NCBI RefSeq assembly: GCF_029525575.1
Contig: NZ_JAPDIA010000002.1
Span: forward strand, 333,434-397,433
DNA: 64,000 nt
Source of the DNA: Cohnella rhizosphaerae
GTDB lineage: Bacteria; Bacillota; Bacilli; Paenibacillales; Paenibacillaceae
Direction of reading: 5' to 3'
Every line of letters begins with the position of its first letter. Positions within the stretch are counted from its first letter, which is position 1. The position numbers and the translations under genes are program-made. The notes beneath the pieces are model-generated. The model did not search any database, was not told where the DNA came from, and saw only the letters and a list, made by a program, of their open reading frames with translations. Positions 8,135 to 17,406 of this stretch are shown here, piece by piece.

Positions 8135-9613
8135 ATGAAGGGAAAAACGATTTTACTTCCGGGGACGCCGAACGACGACAACAGAGATTACCTCCCGGAG
8201 GCCATTAAGGGCTCGGATATGGTGGTTAATGAAAACGGCAACAATTCGCAGGTGTATCCGGAACGGCTCGTCGAGCGAACCGGCGCGCTGGCGGACGGCA
8301 TCGAGGACACGTGGTACGAATACGTGCCGGCTTCGTACGACGGCAGCGCGAAGGTGCCGCTCGTCGTCTCGATGCACGGCGGACTGATGAACGGCTGGGG
8401 CCAGGCGATTTACACCTCATGGACGCTGGTCGCCGACCGCGAAGGCTTCATCGTCGTTTTTCCGAGCGCGGGCACCCGCAAGTTCTGGACGATCGAAGTC
8501 GAGCGGGAAAAGCTCGCCCAGGCGACGGCGCCGCGGGACGACGGCATCTATATCAATGTGCCGCCCGAGCGGCCCGAGGACAATCACGACATGAACTTCG
8601 TGCTTGCGCTCGTGGACAGGATGAAGCAAACCTACAGCATCGACGAAGGACGCGTATACATTCAGGGCATGTCGATGGGCAACCTGATGACCAGTCAGAT
8701 GGCCAGGCATTACGGCCGGGTGTTCGCGGCCAAGGCCGGCTCAGGCGGACCGTCGAGCCTCGGCTTGCTGTTCGACGACGACGGCGCCGTCATCAACCGG
8801 GGCGGCCCGCTCGCCGCCTGGCAGACCCGGCTCGAGTACGACGTGGTGCCGCCCCACTTCAAGGGCAACACCGAGGAGGTCGTCCGGGGCAACCGCGACT
8901 ACTGGCGTATCGTCAACGGCTGCAGCGAGCTGCCGCAGCTCAAACTCTCCGGCGACGATAACTTCGCCTTCTACAAGGGAGAGCGGGCCGATGTCGTATT
9001 CCGCGACGTCAAAAACCGCGATCACGGGCAAACGTTCGACGATGCGGAGCTGGTGTGGGACTATCTGTTCTCGGGAACGAGAAGGGCCGAGGACGGCACG
9101 ATCGAGCATAGCGGGACGCTGCTTCAGCGGGAAGGCGACGCCTTCGCGATCGTCGTGGCCGCGGGCAGCGCCAAAGCCTATGTGAACAACAACCTCAAGG
9201 ACATGAGCGGCCCGGCGATCAAGCGGCAAAAGCTGAAGTATCACGGTCTGAACGGCGGCACGATCGTCAGGGGCGAATACTTGTGCGTGCCGGCGTCGTT
9301 CGTCGCCGAGACGTTCGGCGCTTCGTACGCGCCGTCGGCGGACGGCGCCGTCGCCGAGCTGACGCTGCCGGACGGCCGGACGCTGCAGTTCGCCCGCGGC
9401 AGCATCGGCTGCGTCGTGGACGGCCGGGTCAGCGCCATGCTATGCGAAGCCGTCCACGAACGCGGCGAACTGTACATTCCGCTTCAGTGGTTCTGCCAGC
9501 AGCTGTTCGACCATCACGCGTCCGGCTGCGAGGACGTGCTGTACATTACCGATCACCATGCCGAGCTGTCGAGGAATATGGCGTTGCTCATCCGCGACGA
9601 GATTCTGGGCTGA
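8135..9613 (+). CDS. PHB-depolymerase-type esterase with C-terminal stalk-like domain
   Basis: A 492-aa protein. After a distinctive N-terminus (LLPGTPNDDNRDYLPEA) comes an alpha/beta hydrolase like those of the PHB depolymerase/feruloyl esterase group, with an HGG oxyanion loop (VSMHGGLMNGWG), Ser180 in QGMSMGN and a conserved DVKNRDHGQTFDDAELVWDY block carrying the likely catalytic His. About residues 360-490 resemble the copper-amine-oxidase N-terminal (stalk) domain, a repeat-like beta fold (IVRGEYLCVPASFVAETFGA ... YIPLQWF). No signal peptide is visible, which is odd for a protein with such a domain. It has a close paralog, fused to a second enzyme, at 18312. An AGAGGGGA site precedes ATG 8135. 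Confidence 0.8.
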   Translation: MKGKTILLPGTPNDDNRDYLPEAIKGSDMVVNENGNNSQVYPERLVERTGALADGIEDTWYEYVPASYDGSAKVPLVVSMHGGLMNGWGQAIYTSWTLVADREGFIVVFPSAGTRKFWTIEVEREKLAQATAPRDDGIYINVPPERPEDNHDMNFVLALVDRMKQTYSIDEGRVYIQGMSMGNLMTSQMARHYGRVFAAKAGSGGPSSLGLLFDDDGAVINRGGPLAAWQTRLEYDVVPPHFKGNTEEVVRGNRDYWRIVNGCSELPQLKLSGDDNFAFYKGERADVVFRDVKNRDHGQTFDDAELVWDYLFSGTRRAEDGTIEHSGTLLQREGDAFAIVVAAGSAKAYVNNNLKDMSGPAIKRQKLKYHGLNGGTIVRGEYLCVPASFVAETFGASYAPSADGAVAELTLPDGRTLQFARGSIGCVVDGRVSAMLCEAVHERGELYIPLQWFCQQLFDHHASGCEDVLYITDHHAELSRNMALLIRDEILG

Positions 9614-9626
9614 GGAGGCGGGCGGA

Positions 9627-10485
9627 ATGGCCGTTTTGAAAATGAATATGTTGTCCAAGGCGCTGTCGATGCAGACGAATGCGACGATCTGTCTGCCGAC
9701 CTACAGCTTTGCCGACAGCATGGCCGGCCTGGACGCGGTGTACGAGCCTGGCATGAAGTATCAGGCGCTCTACCTGCTGCACGGCGGCAGCGGCGACGAC
9801 GGCGATTATGTGAACTTCACCAATATCGTCCGTTATGCCGAACGCAACAAAGTGGCCGTCATCATGCCCAGCGCCTGCAACTCCTGCTATACCGACCTGG
9901 AGGACGGAGCCCGCTACTTCGAATATATCGCAGAGGAGCTGCCGCTCGTATGCCGGACGCTGCTGCCGCTGTCCGACCGCCGCGAGGACAACTTCATCGG
10001 CGGACTGTCGATGGGCGCTCACGGCGCCATGAAGACCGCGATCAATTATCCCGAGCGCTATGCCGCCGCGCTGCTGCTGTCCGGCGCCTCCTATCGGCCC
10101 GGCGTGCCCAGCGCGGTCAAGACCAAGGACGGCGTGTTTGACTTCGAGGCGGGGCTTGGCGTTCCGAAAAGCGGGCTGTCGGACCGGCTCGAAGATGCGG
10201 ACTACGTTCGCGGCACCGTCAACGACGTATACGATATCGCGAAGCGCAATGCCGAGAGCGGAAAACCGCTGCCGAAGCTGTTCTTCCGGATCGGCGACAG
10301 CGATCATGCGCTCTACCGAACGCAGCTGGCGGAGCGCGATCTCAAGGCATGGGGCTACGACACGAAGCTGGAGATCGTGCCGGGCGGGGAGCACGAGTGG
10401 GATTTTTGGGACGAGTCGCTGCGGCTGGCCCTCGACGAATGGCTTGCCGCTAAGACGCGTTGTCCTGAAGGGAGGCGCGCCATGA
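9627..10485 (+). CDS. esterase D/tannase-type carboxylesterase 2 (runs into LacI by a +1)
   Basis: A paralog of the esterase at 7247, with LYLLHGGSGDDG, Ser128 in GGLSMGAHG, the Asp in GDSDHAL and the His in GGEHEWDFWD. As written, the frame has no stop and continues into the LacI gene. One extra T at 10444-10445 explains this: without it the protein ends DEWLPLRRVVLKGGAP and stops at 10483-10485, overlapping the LacI ATG as ATGA. The paralog at 14016 ends in a similar GEWLPLRRTPIY, and the restored length (285 aa) matches it (287). GAGGAGG precedes ATG 9627. Like its paralogs it has no signal peptide. Confidence 0.8.
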
Positions 10486-11516
10486 AGAAAAAAAGCAATG
10501 TGCAGGTCAAACAGATCGCGGACCTCGCCGGCGTGTCGCCGAGCACGGTATCGATGGTGCTCAACAATCGGGGCGGAGAGTTCCGCATCGCGGAGAGCAC
10601 CAGCGAGAAAATCATGAAAGCTGCCGAAGAACTGGGCTACGAGCATCCCGTCCGGCCGAAACGCAGGAAGCGGAACTACAACAAGCAGTTGATCTGCGCC
10701 TTCTGTCCGACGAACTTCGGCAAAGGTCCCACGCAGCAGCTGTACGACGGCATCCAGCGTTATCTGAACGAAGCCGGACTCAAATACGAGATTATCTTGT
10801 TCCCCTTCGAGGTCGGCAGGCTGAGGGAGAAGTCCGCGTGGATCTCGGGCGAGTTCATCGCCGGCGCGATTCTGATGGCGCTGACCGAGGACGATATCGC
10901 TTTTGTCGAGAGCACCCGCTTCGACGTGCCGGTCGTGCTGTTCAACCGCATCGCCAAAGGCTACTGTTCGGTGCTGACGGACGATTATGCGGTCGGCTTC
11001 AGCGCGATGAGCCACTTCCTCCAGCGCGGACGCCGCTCCTTCGGCATCGTCTCGCCCAACTATTCCAGCCGCGCGCTTAGCCTGCGCGCGACGGGCTTCA
11101 TCGATAAATGGCAAAGCGGCGGCTTTGCGCCCGGAGAGTCCAGGTTAACGCCGGCCGTGTACGGCGACGACAGCGATTCGGGCGGCTACGAGGCGATGGA
11201 GCGACTGCTTCAGGAGGATCCTTCGCCGTCCGCGATATTCGTGCCGAGCGACAACATGGTCAGCGGCGTCGTACGCCGTCTGCACGACAGCGGGATGTCC
11301 GTGCCCAAGCAGGTCGAGATCATCTCCTACGGCAACAAGCTGATTAATACGGCCGTCTCGCCGGGCATCACGAGCTTCGCCCCGCCTGCGGAGGAGATGA
11401 GCTACAACTGCGCGAGACTGCTCCACCGCTTTATCGAAGAGGGCACGCTGACGGACAACGTGAAGCTGAGCTTCGAGGCGTCGTGCGTCTACCGGGAGAG
11501 CAGCCCGGAGCATTGA
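10482..11516 (+). CDS. LacI-family transcriptional regulator
   Basis: A 344-aa regulator with an N-terminal HTH (IADLAGVSPSTVSMVLNN) and a periplasmic-binding-protein-like effector domain (ICAFCPTNFGKGPTQQ; IIGY-like turn IEIISYGNKL). AAGGGAGG at 10468-10475 precedes ATG 10482. It overlaps the upstream esterase by ATGA once a probable extra base is removed. It most likely controls its own operon through the AGTAAGCGCTTACT site at 7208. The position inside the locus suggests an inducer derived from the glycoside that the locus degrades. Confidence 0.85.
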   Translation: MKKKSNVQVKQIADLAGVSPSTVSMVLNNRGGEFRIAESTSEKIMKAAEELGYEHPVRPKRRKRNYNKQLICAFCPTNFGKGPTQQLYDGIQRYLNEAGLKYEIILFPFEVGRLREKSAWISGEFIAGAILMALTEDDIAFVESTRFDVPVVLFNRIAKGYCSVLTDDYAVGFSAMSHFLQRGRRSFGIVSPNYSSRALSLRATGFIDKWQSGGFAPGESRLTPAVYGDDSDSGGYEAMERLLQEDPSPSAIFVPSDNMVSGVVRRLHDSGMSVPKQVEIISYGNKLINTAVSPGITSFAPPAEEMSYNCARLLHRFIEEGTLTDNVKLSFEASCVYRESSPEH

Positions 11517-11598
11517 CCGGCGATCCCGATCGGCGTCTTGCAGTATGCGCCGGCAGCTCCAGGAGGGGCCGAAGCGAAGCACCTATCAGGAGGCGAAT

Positions 11599-13058
11599 AT
11601 GAAAAAGGTTACGAACCAGATCATGCTCATTACGTACGCCGACAGCCTGGGCGGCGATCTCAAGCGCCTGGCATCCGTCATGGACACCTATTTCGAAGGG
11701 CTGGTCGGCGGCATTCACATCCTTCCTTTTTATCCTTCTTCGGGGGACCGGGGCTTCGCGGTCATCGATTACGATACGGTCGATCCCGCCTTCGGGGATT
11801 GGGACGATATCGCCGCTTTTTCGGACAAGTATTACTTGATGGCGGACTTCATGATCAATCACGCCTCGATCCGCAGCCGCGAATTCAGAGACTACATGGA
11901 GCGCGGGGGACGATTCTCCCTACAAAGAGATGTTCATCGACTGGGAGAAGTTCTGGCCGAACGGCGAACCGACCGAAGCCGAGCTCGAGGCGCTGTACAG
12001 GCGCAAGCTGCAGGGGCCGTACAAGGCATTCACGCGCAAGGACGGCAAGACGGTCAAGCTGTGGAACACCTTTTTCGAGGAGCAGGTGGATATCGATCCG
12101 TGGTCGCCGGTCACCCAGGACTACTATGAACGCAATCTGGAGCGCCTGTGCCGATATGTGCCGCTCATCCGCTTCGACGCCTTCGCCTACGCCTCCAAGC
12201 GGCCGGGCACGAGCTGCTTTTTCGTAGAGCCGGAGGTGTGGGAGGTGCTCGATATCGGGATGCGCCCGCTCCGCCGGCACGGCACGGAGATGCTGCCCGA
12301 AATTCACGAGAACTATACGATTCAGCTGAAAATGGCCGAGCGCGGCCATTGGGTATACGACTTTGCGCTGCCGATGCTGATGCTTCACGGTCTGATGACG
12401 GGGCGCACGGACAGGCTGGCGCACTGGATGCGCATCTGCCCGCGCCGCCAGTTCACGACGCTGGACACGCACGACGGCATCGGCGTCGTCGATGTGGCCG
12501 GATTGCTGGACGACGACGAGATCGACCTGGTGCGCGAACGCGTCAACCGCAAGGTGGAGCATCTGCAGCAATATGTCGCGCTGCCGCCCGGCATCGTCAA
12601 AATGTCCGGCGCCAAGGCGAGACAATACCAGCTGATGTCGACCTACTATTCGGCGCTGGACGAGGACGACGATGCGTACTTGCTGGCGCGGGTCGTGCAG
12701 CTGTACGCGCCGGGCATCCCGCAGGTCTACTATGTCGGACTGCTGGCCGGCGCCAACGACGAGGAAGCGATTCGCAGGCTCGGCGAGCCGCGCAGCGTGA
12801 ACCGGCACAACTATACGGTAGAAGAGATCGCGGCCCGCGTATCCCATCCGATGCTGCAGAAGCTGTTCAAGGTCATGCGGCTGCGCAATACGCATCCGGC
12901 CTTCGACGGGGAGCTGGAGGTCGCGGAGGGAGCGGGGGGGCATACTCTTGCTCACGTGGCGCAGCGGCGAGCACCGGTCGGCGCTGAGCGCGGATTTTCG
13001 CAGCAAGGTTTACGATATTACCTACACGGGAGGGGACGGTCGGCTATGGACTTTATGA
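11599..13058 (+). CDS. GH13_18 sucrose-phosphorylase-type enzyme, two +1 shifts
   Basis: A glycoside phosphorylase of subfamily GH13_18, which splits sucrose or related alpha-glucosides with phosphate to give glucose 1-phosphate. The N-terminal barrel (GGIHILPFYPSSGDRGFAVI) is typical. The catalytic residues are present: nucleophile Asp in IRFDAFAYASK, acid/base Glu in MLPEIHENY and the third Asp in TTLDTHDGIGVVD. Two G runs are one base too long: G5 at 11905-11909 (restores RGDDSPYKEMF) and G7 at 12934-12940 (restores GAGGILLLTWRSGEHRS). The corrected protein is 485 aa, typical for the subfamily. CAGGAGG precedes ATG 11599. The subfamily also includes glucosylglycerate and glucosylglycerol phosphorylases, so the acceptor is open. 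Confidence 0.82.
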
Positions 13059-13969
13059 GCAGGGTTCACCCGGAGCTGCGGGAAGGACTGGGCATGCTGC
13101 CGGCGCTCAAGCTGCCGGACGATCTCGACAAGGTCAGAAATTTTCCGCCGCTGGCGTTCCCGCATTCGCCCGAGGCGAAGTTCTCGACGATCACGATCGC
13201 GGGCGCCGGCGGACAGCCGATGCTGGTAAACGTGTACGAGCCTGCCTCGCGCGATGGCCGCGTGCTGCCCGCGCTGCTCTGGCTGCACGGCGGCGGCTAC
13301 GTGCTCGGCCATCCGGACTACGAGACGCCGGCGTGCGAGGAGCTGGCCGTCCTGGCGGATTGCGTCGTCTATGCGCCGGACTATCGGCTGGCGCCCGAGC
13401 ATCCGTATCCCGCCGGCCTTGAGGATGCCTATGCCGCGTTGGCCTGGCTGGCCGGCGACGCGGAGGCGCAGCGCATCGACGCTTCGCGCATCGCGATCGG
13501 CGGAGGCAGCGCCGGCGGCGGACTGTGCGCGGCGCTGGCGCTGCTGGCCCGTGATCGCGGAGGACCGTCTCTCTGCTATCAGATGCCGCTGTATCCGATG
13601 ATCGACGACCGGCACGAGGCGCCGTCGAGCTATGAGATCACGGAGCCAGCCGTCTGGAACCGGGCCAACAATATCGCGGCCTGGCAGATGTATCTGGGCG
13701 GCGGCGACGGCCCCTATGCCGCACCGGCTCGCGCCGAACGGCTCGAGGGATTGCCCCCGGCTTACATCTGCATCGGGCAGCTGGACCTGTTCCGGGACGA
13801 GACGATCTCGTATGCCGCCCGTCTCGCCCAGGCGGGCGTCGAGGTCGAGCTGCACCTGTATCCGGGCTGCTATCACGCCTTCGAAAATTTCGTGCGCGAC
13901 GCCTCGGTCAGCAAGCGGGCGAGGGAAAGCTATATCGGCGCGCTGGCGCGGGCGTTCGCAGGCGAATAA
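13046..13969 (+). CDS. HSL-family (type IV) alpha/beta hydrolase
   Basis: A 307-aa esterase of the hormone-sensitive-lipase family. It has the HGGGYVLGH oxyanion motif, the nucleophile Ser in GGGSAGGG, DYRLAPEHPYPA, the Asp of GQLDLFRDE and the His of GCYHAFE. GGGAGGGG at 13028-13035 supports ATG 13046, which overlaps the end of the phosphorylase gene; an alternative ATG at 13055 would overlap its TGA exactly. The overlap shows translational coupling to the phosphorylase and implies that the two act on the same substrate. No signal peptide is seen. Confidence 0.87.
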   Translation: MDFMSRVHPELREGLGMLPALKLPDDLDKVRNFPPLAFPHSPEAKFSTITIAGAGGQPMLVNVYEPASRDGRVLPALLWLHGGGYVLGHPDYETPACEELAVLADCVVYAPDYRLAPEHPYPAGLEDAYAALAWLAGDAEAQRIDASRIAIGGGSAGGGLCAALALLARDRGGPSLCYQMPLYPMIDDRHEAPSSYEITEPAVWNRANNIAAWQMYLGGGDGPYAAPARAERLEGLPPAYICIGQLDLFRDETISYAARLAQAGVEVELHLYPGCYHAFENFVRDASVSKRARESYIGALARAFAGE

Positions 13970-14015
13970 CGGGATCGAACGGCGCGGATAAAGGTCAACG
14001 AGAGGGGGAGAGGCC

Positions 14016-14879
14016 GTGGGCCTGCTGCGGATGCAGTATCGCTCGGAGCTGCTTAGCTTGAGCACGAATATTACGGTATGCTATCCGACTGGGGCGCTCA
14101 CGACGGGGCTCGGCTACAAGGACCCGCTGCTGCCGGAGAGCGGCAAGCGGCCCTACCGGCCGGGCATGAAGTTTCAGGTGGTGTACCTGCTGCACGGCGG
14201 CGGCGAGGACGATACGGTGCCTTACCGCTATACGCGGCTCGAACGGTATGCCGAAGACAACCAGGTGATGCTCGTCACCCCTTCGGTCAATGACAGCTTC
14301 TAAATGAACACCACGTACGGCTTCAAGTACTTCGATTATTTGACCCAGGAGTTGCCTCTCGTCGTGAAATCGCTGTTCGCGGCGGCCGACGGCCGCGAGC
14401 ATACGTTCACGGTGGGGATGGCGATGGGCGGCAACGGCGCGCTCGCGCTCGGCCTGATGCGGCCGGACCTGTACGCGGCGGCGGTCGATCTGTCCGGCGG
14501 CATCGGCGCGACGCTCGATCGGGAAGCGTACAAGGACAGTCTCGGCTGGGGCTTCAGCCGCGTGCGCGATACGCTGGCCGGAGCGGACGCGTTCGTCCGC
14601 TCGGAGCACGACCTTCTCCACTATGCGGAGCGTAACATCGCCGAGGGCGTTCGGACGCCGGCGTTCTTCATCGCGACGGGGGACCGCGACTTTATCCGGG
14701 ACCGCGTGCGCGCGGACGCTTCCGTGCTGCGGCGGCTCGGTTACGAGGTTCGGTACGAAGAGGCGCCGGGCATGGGTCACGATTACGAGATGTGGGATTT
14801 ATATTTACAAAAAGCGCTCGGCGAATGGTTGCCGCTCAGGCGAACGCCGATCTATCTCGAGGAGGATTGTTCATGTTAA
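14016..14879 (+). pseudogene. third esterase D-type paralog: internal stop and lost catalytic Ser
   Basis: This is homologous to the esterases at 7247 and 9627 throughout (YLLHGGGEDDTVPYRY; YFDYLTQELPLVVK; GMGHDYEMWD). It carries an in-frame TAA at 14301-14303 exactly where the paralogs have Tyr (PSACNSCY / PSALNSNY). The nucleophile motif reads GMAMGG instead of GLSMGG, so the catalytic Ser is Ala, while the Asp (GDRDF) and His are kept. Both changes are substitutions and not homopolymer slips. The start is GTG 14016 with GGAGAGG upstream; the end overlaps the binding-protein gene by 7 bp. It is either a decaying gene or, if the stop is an error, a non-catalytic pseudoenzyme. Confidence 0.75.
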
Positions 14880-16402
14880 AGAAAGCGCTATCATTAAGCG
14901 TTGCATCCGTTTTGCTGGCTTCGTCGCTTGCAGGCTGCGCCAAAAACGAATCCGGCGGCAGCGCCGCCGGGAGCGGTTCCCCGTCCGGCGCTTCGGCTTC
15001 GGCTTCCTCAAGCGAGGCGCCGTACACGGTCAACTTCGCCTACCACGCGCCCAAGGAAGGCAATCAGGCCGAGGTGAACGAGCTGATCAACCAGCTCACG
15101 ATGAAGGATCTCAACATGAAGGTCAAGCTGATCCCGATTACTTGGGATACCTACAATTCCAAAATGTCGCTCATGCTGGCGGCCGGGGAGCCGATCGATA
15201 TTTCCTTCGCCTTCGCCTTCAGCCTGCCGAGCTTCATCGACCAGGGCTACATCGTCGACGCCTCCAAATATGCCGAGTACACGAAGGATATTTACGAGGT
15301 GATGGGCGACGACGTAGAGGCGGGACATATCGGCGACATGCTGGCAGGCTTCCCGATGATGAACGTGCGCGCCACGCCGTCCGGTATCTTCGTGCGCAAG
15401 GACATCTTCGAAGCGCTCGGCCACAAGGCGTCGGACTTCACCGTCACGACCGACGACATGTCGAGCTTCGACCAGCTCACCAAGCTGTTCGCCGAGGTGA
15501 AGGCGAAGTACCCGGACATGACGCCCTTTGACGGCTTCCGCACGTTCGGTCTGAACACGATCACCTACGTCGACGGACTCGGCGACAACTTCGGCGTGCT
15601 GGAGAACTACGGCCAGACGACCAAGATCACCAACTGGTACGAATCCGAGCAGTTCAAAAAGTTCGCCGAGCTGAACCGCGAATGGTTCACCAAAGGCTAC
15701 GCCTCCAAGGACATCGCCGTCGACAAGGAGCTCGGGCAGGCGAAGATGAAGGCCGGCAAGACGTTCGCCTTCTTCGCCTCCTACGGCGCCAACGCCCTCA
15801 CCGACGTGAAGTCGCAGACCGGCTACGACACCGTGCTCATTCCCGTATCGAGCAAGATGAAGTCGACGACCGCCGTCAACGGCGCGCTGAATGTCGTGCT
15901 GAATTCGTCCGCGGACAAGGCGAAGGCGTTCCAATTCCTCAACTGGGCGTACAAGAGCAAAGAATTCAACGACCTGCTCAACTGGGGCGTGCCGGACAAA
16001 GACTGGGTCGTGAACAAGGACGGACAGGCGGACTATCCGGAGGGCGTCACGGCGGCCACGGTCAACTATCACTCCGATTACGGCTTCATTTACCCCAACC
16101 AGTATCTGATGACGCCTTGGGCCGGCAGCCCGGCCGACATCTGGGACCGCTACAAGAAGTTCGACGCGGACGCGCTCGTATCCAAGGCTTACGGCTTTAC
16201 GTTCGACTCGTCGTCGGTGGCGACGGAGGAGTCGCAGCTGGCCGCGGTGCTGGCGAAGTACGAGAACAGCGTCAGCTTCGGCTCGGTCGATCCCGCCAAG
16301 ATGCTGCCGAAAATGAACAAGGAGCTGTACGACGCAGGCCTGCAGGAAGTGATGGACGCCAAGCAGAAGCAGCTTGACGACTGGCTTGCCAAGCAGAAGT
16401 AA
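14873..16402 (+). CDS. sugar ABC importer, LipO-type binding lipoprotein (DUF3502 type)
   Basis: A 509-aa extracellular solute-binding lipoprotein. The signal peptide ends in the lipobox LAGC with the modified Cys22, followed by a Ser/Gly/Ala-rich tether. The body is the type 1 (SBP_bac_1-like) fold, and the C-terminal part (GFTFDSSSVATEESQLAAVL) fits the DUF3502 domain of the LipO family. GAGGAGG precedes ATG 14873. It is followed by a hairpin and two LplB/YtcP-type permeases, so it captures the substrate for that importer. No ATPase gene is nearby; this class usually shares an MsmX-like ATPase encoded elsewhere. Confidence 0.9.
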   Translation: MLKKALSLSVASVLLASSLAGCAKNESGGSAAGSGSPSGASASASSSEAPYTVNFAYHAPKEGNQAEVNELINQLTMKDLNMKVKLIPITWDTYNSKMSLMLAAGEPIDISFAFAFSLPSFIDQGYIVDASKYAEYTKDIYEVMGDDVEAGHIGDMLAGFPMMNVRATPSGIFVRKDIFEALGHKASDFTVTTDDMSSFDQLTKLFAEVKAKYPDMTPFDGFRTFGLNTITYVDGLGDNFGVLENYGQTTKITNWYESEQFKKFAELNREWFTKGYASKDIAVDKELGQAKMKAGKTFAFFASYGANALTDVKSQTGYDTVLIPVSSKMKSTTAVNGALNVVLNSSADKAKAFQFLNWAYKSKEFNDLLNWGVPDKDWVVNKDGQADYPEGVTAATVNYHSDYGFIYPNQYLMTPWAGSPADIWDRYKKFDADALVSKAYGFTFDSSSVATEESQLAAVLAKYENSVSFGSVDPAKMLPKMNKELYDAGLQEVMDAKQKQLDDWLAKQK

Positions 16403-16411
16403 CGACGCGGC

Positions 16412-16443
16412 GGAGACCGCCCGCCTTGCCGCGGGCGGCCTCC
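16412..16443 (+). promoter_or_regulatory. hairpin between binding protein and permease
   Basis: GGAGACCGCCCGC and GCGGGCGGCCTCC form a 13-bp stem with one mismatch, and no T run follows. It probably stabilises the upstream binding-protein mRNA instead of ending transcription. Similar hairpins sit in the same place in the other three importer operons. Confidence 0.6.
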
Positions 16444-16463
16444 CAATAAGGCGCGAAGGGAAT

Positions 16464-17369
16464 ATGATCAAAATGAGAAAACTGAAGCCCTATCTCCCGC
16501 TCTACCTGATGATGATCCCGTGCGCCGCTTATCTCATCGTCAACAATTACATGCCGATGGTCGGCATCATCTCCGCGTTCAAATCGTTCAAAGTGTCCGA
16601 AGGCATATTCGGAAGTCCGTGGGTCGGGCTCAAAAATTTCGAGTATTTGTTCCGCTCCAGCGACGTCGCCACCATCGTCCGCAATACGCTGCTCTACAAC
16701 GGCGCGTTTATCATCGTCAACAACGTCGTCGGCATCGTGCTGGCGATCCTGATCACGGGCATCAAGAGCGACCGGATGAAAAAATGGTATCAAAGCTCGG
16801 TGCTGCTGCCGTTCACGATGTCGATGGTCGTCATCAGCTACGTCGTGTTCGCCTTCCTGAGCCAGCAGAACGGCATGCTGAACAACAGCCTGTTCAAAAA
16901 CAATCCTGTCGAATGGTACAACGACCCTACCTGGTGGCCGCTGATCCTGATCGTCGTCAACTGCTGGAAATACGTCGGGTATGGCACGTTGATCTATATA
17001 GCCGGCATCTCCGGCATCGACCGATCGCTGTACGAGGCGGCCTCCATCGACGGAGCCGGCAAGTGGAAGCAAATCCGCAGCATCACGCTGCCCGCGCTGG
17101 TGCCGTCGATCGTGACGCTTTTTCTGCTAAGCATCGGTCGCATCTGCTATTCGGACTTCGGCTTGTTCTACCTCGTCCCGCAGAACTCCGGGCCGCTGTT
17201 CGACGTGACGGCGACGATCGATACGTATGTGTACGGCGCGCTGATGTCGCCGGGCGGTATCGGGCGTTCGGCCGCGACCGGCCTGCTGCAGGCCGTCGTC
17301 GGCTTCGTCCTCGTGCTGCTGGCGAATGCGGTCGTCCGCAGACTCAGTTCCAAGGACGCCATTTTCTAG
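16464..17369 (+). CDS. LplB-type sugar ABC permease
   Basis: A 301-aa integral membrane subunit with about six hydrophobic segments (for example PLYLMMIPCAAYLIVNNYMP). The cytoplasmic EAA loop (YEAASIDGAGKWKQIRSITL), which contacts the ATPase, is present. The reading frame is intact. GAAGGG at 16455-16460 precedes ATG 16464. It pairs with the next permease and the lipoprotein at 14873. Confidence 0.9.
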   Translation: MIKMRKLKPYLPLYLMMIPCAAYLIVNNYMPMVGIISAFKSFKVSEGIFGSPWVGLKNFEYLFRSSDVATIVRNTLLYNGAFIIVNNVVGIVLAILITGIKSDRMKKWYQSSVLLPFTMSMVVISYVVFAFLSQQNGMLNNSLFKNNPVEWYNDPTWWPLILIVVNCWKYVGYGTLIYIAGISGIDRSLYEAASIDGAGKWKQIRSITLPALVPSIVTLFLLSIGRICYSDFGLFYLVPQNSGPLFDVTATIDTYVYGALMSPGGIGRSAATGLLQAVVGFVLVLLANAVVRRLSSKDAIF

Positions 17370-17406
17370 AAACGGATCGTTACCGGACGAAGGGAGGGCC
17401 TTACTC

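Noticed and set aside
9588..11114. Minus-strand open frame of about 500 codons opposite the esterase and LacI genes
   Set aside because: Composition is typical of antisense of high-GC coding DNA; the plus strand carries complete conserved domains.
15008..16471. Minus-strand open frame opposite the first binding-protein gene
   Set aside because: No motif or ribosome site, and the plus strand has an intact lipoprotein with lipobox and family domains.
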